From Chondrus crispus (Eukaryota > Rhodophyta > Florideophyceae > Gigartinales > Gigartinaceae): a stretch of 64,000 nucleotides of DNA. Shown piece by piece: positions 1 to 10,400 of this stretch (positions are counted from its first letter, which is position 1; each line of letters opens with the position of its first letter). The position numbers and the translations under genes were made by a program. The DNA lies in NCBI RefSeq assembly GCF_000350225.1, contig NW_005178661.1:9856-73855 (forward strand), given 5' to 3'. The notes under the pieces were generated by a model. The model made no database searches and was not told the origin of the DNA. It was given only the letters and a program-made list of their open reading frames with translations.

Positions 1-873
1 CCCGCCCTCCCGCTCACGCTCGGCGTCAAGACGTACGTGTGCGACGCCGCGACGGAGGCCCTGCTGCTCACGCTGCTCACGTCCATCCGCGCGGCGCACC
101 CGGCCCTCCCCGTGCTGCTCGCCAACGACGGCCCGCGCTCCGTCGCCCGCCTCCCGCAGGTCGCCGCGGACCGCGCCACGTCCGAGCTCCTCCTCCCGCG
201 CGACTCCGGCATCTCCGCGGGGCGTAACGCCATGGTCAACGCTACCCGCACCCCGTTCTTCGCACTGCTCGACGACGACCACTTGCTCGACCTCGACAAC
301 GCAGACCTCGCCCTCCTCGTCGCCGGCGTGCGCGCGGGCTTCGATATCGTCGGCATGCGCGTGCGTAACTTGCCCGGCATTGAGGAGCTCGAGGACGATA
401 ACATCCTTATTCCGCGCTACGTGGCCAACGTCACCGCGTTCGAGAACCGCACCGTCACCCTCTGCGTGTGGAACGAGAACGTCGGGCCTAGTGTCGTCGG
501 GCTGCGCGCCCCGTTCCCCGTGGACGTTGTGCACAACGCCTTCGTCGCGCGTACCGACGCCCTGCGCCGCTCCCCGTGGCGCGACGAGCTCAAGGTCAAC
601 GAGCACATGACCTTCTTCCTCGACGCCAAGGAAAAGGGCCTCCGCGTCGGCTACCTGCCCAGCGTCTTCGTGCACCACCGCCGCCGCAGGGCCAGCAAGT
701 GCTACGACGACGTGCGCTGGCGCGAGGACAAGTTCGAAAAGCTCCTCGACTACACCGACGACTTTCAGTGGGAGAAGGGCTGCTACTACGGCTTTGTCGA
801 CTACGTCAAGAACGTCGTGGATCGCGCCAAGCGGAAGAAGCCCGCCCCCGCGTCCGCGCCCGACCCCAGCTGA
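1..873 (+). CDS. B4GALNT-like glycosyltransferase, 5' partial
   Basis: The frame is open from the first base of the window and ends at TGA 871-873, so the N-terminus (about 290 codons seen) lies upstream. The first in-frame GTG at 37 is not a real start. The fold is GT-A: a strand ending in ANDGP, then the run ISAGRNAMVNATRTPFFALL followed by DDDH, which corresponds to the DxD metal/UDP-sugar site, and later VNEHMTFFLDAKEKGLRVGY, which matches the acceptor/catalytic segment of beta-1,4-N-acetylgalactosaminyltransferases (B4GALNT1 group). The third Asp-containing motif is DDDH rather than the usual DDDF. A role in Golgi glycan or wall polysaccharide synthesis is an inference; any signal anchor would lie outside the window. 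The gene is very GC-rich at third positions. It converges on the HAD gene about 85 bp downstream. Confidence 0.8.
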   Translation, partial: PALPLTLGVKTYVCDAATEALLLTLLTSIRAAHPALPVLLANDGPRSVARLPQVAADRATSELLLPRDSGISAGRNAMVNATRTPFFALLDDDHLLDLDNADLALLVAGVRAGFDIVGMRVRNLPGIEELEDDNILIPRYVANVTAFENRTVTLCVWNENVGPSVVGLRAPFPVDVVHNAFVARTDALRRSPWRDELKVNEHMTFFLDAKEKGLRVGYLPSVFVHHRRRRASKCYDDVRWREDKFEKLLDYTDDFQWEKGCYYGFVDYVKNVVDRAKRKKPAPASAPDPS

Positions 874-957
874 CGGCCCCCGCCTCCGACAAACACCACG
901 CCCTCCAAAACACACCCGGCTTGGCCCCCCCACTCTCTCTCTCTTTTTTTTTTTGGT

Positions 958-1437
958 TTCTTCCACGAGCGCGCACGCCCCGACCTCCCTGCACAGCTGC
1001 GCCTTACCGACCTTGCGCCCGGCCAAGCCCCAGTGGTTTCCGAACACCACGCGCTCGAACGCGCCCTCGCCGAACGTCGCCCTGAGCCACGCGCGCGTCG
1101 CGTCCGCGATCGACAGCTGACGCGACGTCACCACCGCCAGCCGCAGCCCGAGCGCGCGCAGCGCCGCCACCCCGTCGCGAGCGCCCGCCACCACCGGCGG
1201 GTGCGCAAACTCCGCGGAGCGGAGGAACGCCTCCACCTTGGCCGTCGCCTCGGCGTCCGTGCCCCCCCACACGTCCGCGAACCGGTACGAGTGGAAGTCC
1301 GACGCGGACAGCGACGTCCCGTAGGTGGCGTTGTGGAACTCGCACAGAGGCGCCACAAACTGCCCCAGCACCTCGTCCAGGTCCAGCGCGACTAGCGGCG
1401 CGGGCGGCGCGGGCGGCGACGCGGCGGAGGGCGGCAT
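958..1437 (-). CDS. HAD-superfamily 5'-nucleotidase-like phosphatase, 3' truncated
   Basis: Starting at ATG 1437, the minus strand encodes motif I as LVALDLDEVLGQF (the DxD nucleophile pair), a cap region, motif II as LAVVTSR, and motif III lysine near GNHWGLAGRKVGKAQLCRE. This order fits the HAD 5'(3')-deoxyribonucleotidase-like family. Recognisable similarity stops at ALVEE, where motif IV (usually VDD) should continue for another 40-60 residues. Instead the frame enters a run of eleven T on the plus strand (945-955) and stays open as antisense of the neighbouring glycosyltransferase to the window edge, so no genuine stop was found. The gene may be truncated, may have a missed 3' intron, or may carry a homopolymer sequencing error. 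GC-rich codon use matches its neighbour. Confidence 0.6.
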
Positions 1438-1735
1438 GGTGAGGAGAGGCTGCGGATGGGGGTATGGGGGAGTGAGTGCCGGCGGCGATTGCGGGCGATC
1501 GGTGGAGATGCTCGTGCGGGCTTGGCTCCTGCGCAGAGGCAGAGGCTGTTTTCCGTCGGCGCGGCCGCAGCCTCATGAAGACCTGTAAGACGAAAGGAGG
1601 TAACGCGGAGTTCGTACAACCCGCCCCCCCCGCCCCCTCCCTCTCTCCCGGCCAATTGGGGCGGCGCGGGGAAGGCAGGTGGGCCAATTGTGGTGGTGCA
1701 CTTGGCTTGCTGAAGGTAACCATCCGCGATGTGGA

Positions 1736-1786
1736 TACTGTACCCTTGGTACTGTATGACTTGATACAGTATCAAACTGATACAGT
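1736..1786. repeat. Cluster of four TACTGTA/TACAGTA words
   Basis: Four copies of the heptamer occur within about 50 bp, two as TACTGTA and two as TACAGTA, the last two each inside GATACAGTATC. The cluster lies 300 bp upstream of the HAD gene. The same word recurs in most intergenic and transposon regions of the window (see findings). No regulator is known to me for it. Confidence 0.6.
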
Positions 1787-1908
1787 ATCTAAATCATGAA
1801 TCATCGTAAAATCATAACGCCTTTCAAAAGGATGACGGCGCCTTGCCCTTACCCACCGGACAGCACCACGAGTCATGTACCCTCATGCAGGTACCCTTCC
1901 CCAAAAGG

Positions 1909-4253
1909 TTAATTCCGGACACGGGGTAATTTCGGACAGAAGAAAACTTGACCACCGAAATGTCTGGGATGCCGATAAAAGCAAATAGATATGAAACAAG
2001 TGCCCTCCTCTGGTTGCCTTTACCCGACAGGTATTTGAACCAACGATTAATTCCCACATTTCCCGCCCATTTCGAAACGCTCTGTCTTCGATGTGCATTC
2101 TTCTCCCCGATACAGTAGTATCTCGCAGGGCATAACACAATCCTACGTCTTTCAACCTCAGCTCCTGCGATCCTCACAGGAGCAAAGCGCACATTATGAC
2201 CTTGTCCATGCGCAAGCAAACCAAGCTCCTCAAGTACCGAGAAAGCCGCGACAAAGCGCGAAAAGAAGGGAAAGCCGCTGCTGTAAAATTGCTCACCTCA
2301 ACTCAACATTCTTTGCGAAAAATTGCCGCTGCCACAGGATTGAGCAAGACAGTGGTTGGGGAAATAAAAGAACTACTTCGAACAGACGATGCATAGGCTG
2401 TAGAAAAACAAGTAATGGCCAATCGCGTGCAGGGTAGGCCAACAATTCTGACTCAAGAGGAAGAAGCCATGATTGCTGAAAGACTAGTATTTGCTGCTAG
2501 TCTAGGATATGCCGTCGACATTGATGGCATAAAAAGAATAATGGGGCATGTCGCAGCAGATGGAAGATAGGGTTGGAAGAACGGTGTGCCTTCTGATGAC
2601 GCCGTGCGTTCGTTTAGAGCCCGGCATAGGGCAATAACGTACCGAAACTGTGAGAACAAGGATTGTTCAAAATTGAAAGGAGAGAACTACGGCCATGTTA
2701 AAGGGGTTTTAGAGATTCTTCAAACTGTAGAGAAGCAAAATCCAGGTATGCTACCTGATGGTGACTGCATATGGAACGTCGATGAAACGTCCGTTGATGC
2801 CACGTTTGGTAAGAAGAGAAAAGTTTTTGGCTCATCTAACACTCATCATGGTGGATTTGTTGCGTCGTCAAAAACGCAAGGCATTTCAAAGCATGTTACT
2901 GCAGTCGTAGCAGTTTCTGGATCCGGAAGGAAAGCGCATCCCTTCTTTATCGTGGCAGGGAAGCATGTGATGTCAAATTGGTTTGAACCGCTGCCAAAGA
3001 TATACGAGAAAAGTAGCGCTGTCTGCGACAAGTATCAGGAAAATGGATGGTTTCCTGATGGAGGGGTTGTCAAATGTAGCGAAAAGGGATCTATGGAAAT
3101 GGATATCTTGCCATCTTTCGTTAAGCATCTCAACAAATATGTACGCAACTACGTGCCGCAGGGTGTGAACTACTTACTAACTATTGGCGGTCATGGTTCA
3201 AGAAGTGGACTGGAATGGCTACAGGAGTGCTCTAGTAATGGGTGTGAGGTTGTCCTTCCTCCAGTCAACACGTCGCATTTTTTGCAGCCCTGTGACCAAA
3301 GGGTTAACAAAATATTTAACACTTCTATCCGCGACATTAGAGATGCGTTTGACAAGTCAGTCGTAGTCCAAACAAGGGGTTTTCAATTTAATTTAATATG
3401 TGGCGTGCATGCATTCGAAGCTGTGACGGTTGAAAATATCCGCCAATCCTTCCAGAAGACAGGATTGTTTCCATTTGACGAAAATTTCCCAAACCGCTTT
3501 ATCACTTCGAAGACGCAAGATGCAATAGCGGATATGACGTCAGTAGGACAGCGGTAAAATTTCATACGGAGGCGAGGGAGGCATCGGGTGACGTTTTCCA
3601 AAGTATTGGAAATTGCCGAAAGCGAATTGGGTGCGTCTAAAAAATTGCAAGAACTCACTATCCTTCTTCGAAACGCTGAAACAGTGAACTCAATACTGAT
3701 GAATTGTGCTCCGTCGCACACGGCCAGCACTGCCGAAAGCAGTAATATATCCAAACGAAACGTTCATCTCGACTGTGGGGCACCTGCGGAGCACTTGACC
3801 GTAGAGGTTATGTTAGCGAGGAGGCGTAAGAAAGAAGAAGAAGCCCGTGCGGCTGATGAGCGAAAAATCAAACGCCGGGCAGCTGTGCAGGCGGAGCGCA
3901 AGAGATTGACTGATGAAGAAAAGAGGAAGATTGCTGACGCGCAAGCGGCGCGGATGAAAGTGGCTGATGAAAAGAAGAGAAAGAGGGCAGAACGGGATGC
4001 AGCGAGGATAAAAAGGATAGAGAAGAAGCAGAGGACGGAGACGGGGAGGGCAACGAAACGTCCTGGAGTTGTGGAAGAGAAATCGGGCTTCCAGGGGCAG
4101 AAGGCTGTGATGAAGAGAAATGCGCCAGCGGAACAAACAGCTGGTCTTAAACCCACGTCAGAAGGGACAGTGGTGCAAATGGATGCGACCGACTGCGTCA
4201 ATAAGTTGGTTGGAGGCGGGTTGGAGGGGAAATAAAGGTCTGTCCGGAATTAA
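1909..4253 (+). mobile_element. pogo/jerky-like DNA transposon 1
   Basis: The ends are inverted copies of TTAATTCCGGACA (1909-1921 and 4241-4253), with an extra subterminal near-copy (TAATTTCGGACAG) just inside the left end. Either a TA or TTAA target duplication is compatible, because the repeat itself starts with TTAA. One long reading frame of pogo-type transposase occupies the interior. The right end lies 11 bp from the 5' LTR of the next element. Confidence 0.75.
2196..4235 (+). pseudogene. pogo-like DDE transposase with three in-frame stops
   Basis: A single frame of 680 codons is interrupted by TAG 2394-2396, TAG 2568-2570 and TAA 3555-3557, with no frameshift. The N-terminus has a helix-turn-helix (SLRKIAAATGLSKTVVGEI), followed by a GRPTILTQEEEAMIAERL segment typical of jerky/pogo proteins. 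The DDE_1 core has IWNVDETSV (first Asp), then LTIGGHGSRSGLEWL where the family has DGHG, so the second catalytic Asp is Gly, and LQPCDQ (third Asp). The C-terminus is a long Lys/Arg/Glu-rich coiled coil. The copy is inactive by four point lesions but otherwise complete. Confidence 0.8.
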
Positions 4254-4264
4254 ACTGTGAATGT

Positions 4265-4864
4265 TGTGGTACAATTGCCAAGTGGCGCTACTGCACTAGG
4301 CGGGCGCCAGAGGCCTCGCCAAGTACAGTAGTAAGATGTTAACCGATACGGTGCATACGTGGCCAGCACGTGTAGATGTGGCCACGTGGGAGTCCACGTG
4401 TAGTTAGTGGCACCAGCTAGTGCAGGTGTACACGTGGTGTGCGACCGATCGGTGGGTTAGTACAGTAGTCATTTTTAGTTACCGTAAGCTACAGTAAGCT
4501 GGCTACAGTATGTACAGCTACTGTAGTCCGTCCGGTGCCACCGCCCTACTAGGGGGTATAAGATAGGGGGGCACCGGGCTGGAGGTAAACCGAGGCAAGC
4601 ACGCCTCCCCTTACTTCCTACCCTAGTCCTTTACCGTACGGTTAAGTAAGTCCCTCAGGTTTCCAGCTCGCCACCGGTCGTACTGCTCTACACCCCAGTA
4701 CGACTGCGCGTGTCCAGTGCGGTGTACCTCCCTTGTCCTGTGCTTCCTACCGTTCCGGATTATTCTACCTGACGCTCCAGTGTAGCGGTCCCCCAAGCTC
4801 CCTCATTTTAGGTACAGCCTGTCCTTTTCCGTTTACGGTTTAGCGTCCCTACGGTTGTACCACA
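4265..4864 (+). repeat. 5' LTR of the chromovirus
   Basis: It is 600 bp with TG...CA ends and five TACAGTA/TACTGTA words. A TATA-like GTATAAGAT at 4555-4563 lies just before a G-rich stretch and is the likely promoter for the genomic RNA. Confidence 0.95.
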
Positions 4865-4868
4865 TTTT

Positions 4869-4886
4869 TGGTACTCTTGTGGAGGG
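4869..4886 (+). other. Candidate primer-binding site
   Basis: TGGTACTCTTGTGGAGGG begins four bases after the 5' LTR. A primer-binding site should start with TGG, the complement of the tRNA CCA end. I could not name the tRNA. Confidence 0.45.
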
Positions 4887-4999
4887 ACGCCTGGGGTTTC
4901 TAGACCCTCACCGTCGAGCTCAGGAAAGAAGACATCCGATTCGGTACGTGGACAAGTTGAAAAACACGTATCAACCCCCGGTTCAAGCAAGAAGTCAAG

Positions 5000-7462
5000 A
5001 TGAATCCGACCGGAACCCCTGCGGAAGACTGCGGTTCGGGACGGGGCAGTACTCGCTCCGGCTCAGCCCGGGCGAGTACGCGCAGCGGACCACCCGGGTC
5101 CATGCGCCCCCGTGTCGAAAACCCGGAGTCACTGCTACGGGTGACAGCCGGTACAGGGCAAAACCCAACCAATACGGAGGTGACGGCCCCTGGGGCCGTC
5201 CCGGCCCTCGCTGGTCGAGCGGGTACCGAACACCGCTCCCAGTGGGCATTAAATACCCTCTGGCCGCGCATGCAGACGTGGCTGGAGGAAGCTCTCGTTA
5301 AAGAGGTTCCTCGCCACGTCGAGGGTGCGATTAACCGAACGGTTCCGCCGCTTGTTGACGAGCAAGTCCGGGCCGTCGTCACGCCCGTCATCGACGACGT
5401 CGTGGGTGCCCTCGTAGAGCGTGAGCTCCGAGAGGCACTTGACCCTGGAGATCATTTTACACCGTTGGGGCTGAGCCTCCAGACAGCTATCAACATAGCT
5501 GTCGAGGCTCGCCTCGCCAACTTCAATCCGAACGGTACTGTAGCTGAGGCACCTCAACCTCCTACAACCGCTACGGCACCTCTCAAATTAATAAGAACCG
5601 GAACGGGAGATACAAGACCAACACAGGTATATATGGCCCCTCACCCGGAGGCGGGCCCTCACCCGGAGGACCCACCTATATACCTGCCCGAACTTCAGGG
5701 TGTTACACGGGGTCCGACAGACAAGGACCCCGCGACCTATGACCGGTACGGAAGACACCCTCGCCATGAGACAGAAAATCTGACGAGGTATGGCGAGACA
5801 GAAAATCGCTTGTCTTTCCGTTACGGTCCCAAGTCCCGACGCACAAGGCGCGGGCCATTACCGGAGGAAGAGGAGGAGTACTCCGAAGAAGAACCGTACG
5901 GTGACAGAAAAGCCGTCCGGCAAGATTACCGTCGCTATAGGTCTCGGGCTGGAGCCCGTCGTCGAGGAGGTGATTTTCCCTCCGACGGAAGCTCGCCTGA
6001 TTCGACCAGCGACGAAGGTCGGCGCCACCCGGGCAGCCGGCGAGACCGTAGCCACCGACGCAAGTGGTCCGGCTCAGAGGGCTACAGTACAGACCCCGAG
6101 CCGCACGACCAGGGGCGCCGACCGGGTAGAAGTCGTCGGACTACCGAACGGTCAGCCCCCACCAAGAGGGTCGATGTGATTAAACCGCTTAATGATTTAT
6201 TCACCAAAGCGGTTAATTACAAGACCTACCGGTTGGAACGTCGCAGCGCCCGGTATAATTCCGAGGTCGCGCGGCATATCAGCCGTATCCGCAAGAAGCT
6301 GGACGTGCAGATGAAATCTCACACGTTCAGTGGACAAGATCCGATAGCGGTATTGGGCTTCCTTGCCCGGTTTAAGATGGCTTGCGACCATAATGGGGTA
6401 AGCCAGGGAGCTGCCGTATGGTGCTTCCAATTCTACTTAACTGGACAGGCGCATGCTCTACTGCAGTCCCGCCTTATGGGTAATACCATGGCGGTGGACG
6501 CCGAGCAACGCGACATGCTCGAGAGTTACGAGGAGGTAGTCAATTTCCTTTTACGGACCTATGCTACCGATGAAACTATCGCCGAGGCCTACACCGAAGT
6601 GGTTTCCTTCCGTCAGAGTTCTAACATGACGGAAGAAGCCTACAGCAATCAGCTGTGGGACAAGGCCCTCCGATGCGGTACTGTCTTCTCAGACCGTCGG
6701 CTCAAGTCGCTGTACGTCGAGGGATTGCTCCCAGCGACGTGCGCGCAAGTGCGGAATTATCTAGCGACACACGCCACGGTAGACTACCAGGCGGTCGCTA
6801 GGTACGCACAAGCCATCGGGGAGACACACCGTTCGGCAAGGCGGCACTTATTGCCATCGAACGTCGCGTCCCGTGACGCTACAGGCAAAATTGCCTTTAA
6901 CCGCTCGGCAAGAAAGACTCCGGTGTTATCCGTCGAGTCCTCGTCGGAGGCCGCCTATACAGGCGCCTCACCCAACGCAGAAGGAATATTGGCGATGACG
7001 AGCCCCACAGTACACGCAAGTACCGTGAGCTCGCCGCCAACAAGTTTCCATCCTTCTCCGGTACCGTCAGTGGGAGGGGCTGTAGACCCAACGTCCACTG
7101 TAGCCGGTTATGGCCGCCGCTACGGAAGCGGGGACCAACGCGCAAGGTGGGGACCGCCTCCGTGCCGGTTCTGTCTGGACCCCACTCACCGACAGGAAAG
7201 CTGCCCTATTGTCGCGGACGCCTCGCTGCGAGCCCAGCTCCTAGCAGCGAGGGAAGCGAACTATCAAAAGTTACGCATCCGACAGGGGCTCCGCCCTGGG
7301 TCTCCATTCAGTCGTCCACAGGGACCGGTGTGGCGAGGAAATCCCTCATCTCAAACCACGCCGGTCAACCTGGTGGACCAGGGGGTCGACAAGGCGGAGA
7401 AGCTGGTCGCTGAGGAGGAGGAGGATCTCCAACTCACGGGGGAAGACAGGGAGGACGCGTAG
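5000..7462 (+). CDS. gag: Gag polyprotein of the chromovirus
   Basis: It is 820 residues long, starting at the first ATG after the leader. Residues 1-100 and 260-400 are charged and low-complexity. The retrotransposon Gag capsid domain spans about 440-610, recognisable from MKSHTFSGQDPIAVLGFLAR through VVNFLLRTYATDETIAEAY and SFRQSSNMTEEAYSNQLWDK. A CCHC zinc knuckle of spacing C-X2-C-X4-H-X4-C (CRFCLDPTHRQESC) sits near residue 725. The protein would form the particle and bind genomic RNA. Its 3' end overlaps the pol frame at 7414-7462, in the -1 phase. The reading frame is intact. Confidence 0.93.
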   Translation: MNPTGTPAEDCGSGRGSTRSGSARASTRSGPPGSMRPRVENPESLLRVTAGTGQNPTNTEVTAPGAVPALAGRAGTEHRSQWALNTLWPRMQTWLEEALVKEVPRHVEGAINRTVPPLVDEQVRAVVTPVIDDVVGALVERELREALDPGDHFTPLGLSLQTAINIAVEARLANFNPNGTVAEAPQPPTTATAPLKLIRTGTGDTRPTQVYMAPHPEAGPHPEDPPIYLPELQGVTRGPTDKDPATYDRYGRHPRHETENLTRYGETENRLSFRYGPKSRRTRRGPLPEEEEEYSEEEPYGDRKAVRQDYRRYRSRAGARRRGGDFPSDGSSPDSTSDEGRRHPGSRRDRSHRRKWSGSEGYSTDPEPHDQGRRPGRSRRTTERSAPTKRVDVIKPLNDLFTKAVNYKTYRLERRSARYNSEVARHISRIRKKLDVQMKSHTFSGQDPIAVLGFLARFKMACDHNGVSQGAAVWCFQFYLTGQAHALLQSRLMGNTMAVDAEQRDMLESYEEVVNFLLRTYATDETIAEAYTEVVSFRQSSNMTEEAYSNQLWDKALRCGTVFSDRRLKSLYVEGLLPATCAQVRNYLATHATVDYQAVARYAQAIGETHRSARRHLLPSNVASRDATGKIAFNRSARKTPVLSVESSSEAAYTGASPNAEGILAMTSPTVHASTVSSPPTSFHPSPVPSVGGAVDPTSTVAGYGRRYGSGDQRARWGPPPCRFCLDPTHRQESCPIVADASLRAQLLAAREANYQKLRIRQGLRPGSPFSRPQGPVWRGNPSSQTTPVNLVDQGVDKAEKLVAEEEEDLQLTGEDREDA

Positions 7463-10400
7463 AGGCGACGTCGTCAAAACTCCCTGTCTGCCTCACCCCG
7501 GAGGATCCTTCCCCCTCAACTCAGGCAGCAGAGCCGAACCGAACGGAAGACGCGCCGACCGAAGCGGAACCTATTTGCTTCTTCAAGAGGCAGAACTATA
7601 AGGTTTCCGCTACGGTAGGGCTGCGACAAGCGAATATGCGGGCACTGTCTCCAGTCCTAGACTCGGGGGCAGCGCCCAACCTCATCCATATACGCTGTGT
7701 GGCCGAGCCATGGCGCGCGGCCATCCGTCCGGTAAAGAGCGCACCGCTGGTGGACGCCTCCAATCGCTCAATGAGCGCCCTTGGACAGCTTACACTGTAC
7801 GTCCGCATCGGAGATTTCACAGCCAGGGTCAAGTTTCTCGTGGTCACTCGCCTGGCTGTGGATTGTATATTAGGGACCACCTTTATAGACCAACATATCA
7901 AGGCAATTCTACTACCGCGACGGAGGGTTCTCTTCCATCATGCCCCCTCAGTCGCACTTACAGGCACGACGCCATCCAAATTTACTCATAAGGAACACCG
8001 AACGGAAACAGAAAAATCGCCAAGAACCAAGCCGTTTCCGAGCAACACGCCGTCTCGGAAAATACGCATGGTGCGGGGAATTACAATTCCCCCCATGACG
8101 CAAGCAACCGTACGGGTGGCGACGCCGGTCGCCGGGCTCTGCTTCTTACAGAACCATCCCCGCACGGCAGAGAAGAACCTGTCGCTTATGGCGCAGGGAG
8201 TCATGGATATACGGCCAGACATTCCGTTTTCGGTAATAATGAGCCATTTTAGCCATAATGCGGTCCATCTCCCCAAACACACCGTTATCGGACTCGCGCT
8301 ACCATCGCCGACCCACATCCTAACCCTTCAGCCAGCCACAGGAGTGGCTGAAGCTAAGGAGGGGGGAGGAAACAAAAATAATCTTCCTCCTACAGTACCC
8401 CCTTTGGGTACCGTACAGGATGAGGGACAAGACAAGTCCGATACGGAAGAAGAACAGGAGAGAACCGACACGGATGAAGCCCCCCGATTGTGGACCGAGG
8501 ATGTCCACATCGGTGAGGAAGACGGAGAACTACGCGAAAAAATAGTAGCTATGCTCTCCGAATTCAAGGAGATGTGGAATGGCCGCCTCGGGAAGATTGG
8601 TGCCACCAAGCACCGCATCGACCTCAAGGTGGGGGCCAATCCCATCTACCAAGCTCCGTACCGGGCTGGTCCAACCGCACGGGAAAAGGAAAAAACCGAG
8701 GTGAACCGCATGCTGCGGGCCGGCGTCATCGAGCCGGCCACGGCAGAATGGGCCAGTCCTGTGGTCTTCGTACCCAAAAAGGACGGTACCATGCGGTTCT
8801 GTGAGGACTACCGCAAACTAAACGCACTTACCATCCGGGATTCCTATCCCCTACCGCGAATGGATGAGTGCATCGACTCACTCGGCGACGCTACAGTATT
8901 CACTACGCTTGATTGCAATAGTGGATACTGGCAAGTTGAAGTCGCCGAGGAGGACCGCGATAAGACGACGTTCGCGTCGCACTGTGGTCTATACCGGTTT
9001 GTGCGGATGCCGTTCGGTTTAAAGAATGCCCCAGCCACTTTCCAAAGGGCTGTGGACATCATCCTCTCCCGAGTTAAATGGGAAACCGCATTGGTGTACT
9101 TGGATGACGTCATCGTGTACTCTAAATCCATTACGGAACACCTCGACCACGTTAGGGAGGTACTACAACTGCTGTACACCGCCGGGGTATCGCTGAAGAT
9201 ATCGAAATGTACATTCTTCGACACTTCAGTGACGTACCTGGGGCACATAATCCGACCGGGACGGTTAGAGGTCGAGAGGCGCAACGTCATCGCTATCGAG
9301 CGGGCGCTACCTCCCTCTAACGAGACGGAATTACGCTCCTTCCTGGGGATGTGCAATGTCTACAGGCGGTTCGTCCCGAACTTCGCCAAAATTGCCGCTC
9401 CCCTGAATAGGAAGACGAGCAAGGATCACCCCTTCGAACTGGGAATCCTATCCGATTCGGAATATGAGGCCTTTGCCGAGCTAAAGAAGAGGCTGGTCTC
9501 ACCGCCCATTCTGGCTCTACCCCGTCACGGTTACAAGTACACACTCGACACGGACGCATGTGCGTACCAAGTGGGGTGTGCCCTGCTGCAAGACCAACCG
9601 AACGGAGATAAATTACCGATTGGCTACTGGAGCCGTAGTCTCACGGATGCTGAGAAGGACTACAAGACGACTGAGAAGGAGTGCCTTGCAGTCGTCTGGA
9701 GCATCCTGGCATTACGCCCTTACCTGTACGGTGCCACGTTCAATCTCCGAACGGACCATGAGGCCCTCCGGTGGGTCCTCAATTTGGCGGACAGCTCCGG
9801 ACGGCTCGCCCGCTGGCGGTTACGCCTGGCGGAGTACGAATACGACGTACAATACCGGCCGGGTGTCAAACACCAATTGGCGGATGGGGTATCTCGCCTC
9901 CGGACGGACGAAGGGGAAACCGTCGCGGTAGACGACGAAGTCCCGTGCTTCGTCGTTCAAGTGTCAAGACAGGAGCCTTACGTGGGGCCCGTCGATATTG
10001 ACTGGGCCCCAGCTACCGAACGGAGTCCCGGGAATGCGCGAGAGAGATCCCAGGCCCTTGCCGTAACTCCCGAACAAACGGACGTATCGTCCCTGTCGGT
10101 TGAGGAATTTATCCAAGCACAGGCGGCGGACGAGTTCTGCATCCATGCCGCCCGAACCGTCGGAGAGCCAGACTCAAAGTATGACGTGGACCGTTACGGT
10201 TTCTTGGTGCGGAGGTCCCCTCTTGATGGGACACTGCAACGCGTCGTCCCGAAACGGTTAAGGGCCAAAGTGCTGTATTTGGCACACCACCCGAGGTTGG
10301 CCGGACACCCCGGTGGGACCAGGATGTACTATACCCTAAGAAGGGAGTACTACTGGCCCCACATGGCCAACGACGTGTACGCCACCGTACGGAACTGTCA

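Noticed and set aside
1004..1723. 239-codon minus-strand frame
   Set aside because: It is an alternative frame of the HAD gene, with Arg/Ala/Gly-rich composition typical of a GC shadow.
3764..4201. 145-codon minus-strand frame
   Set aside because: Antisense of the Lys/Glu-rich coiled coil of the pogo transposase; Ser/Phe-rich shadow.
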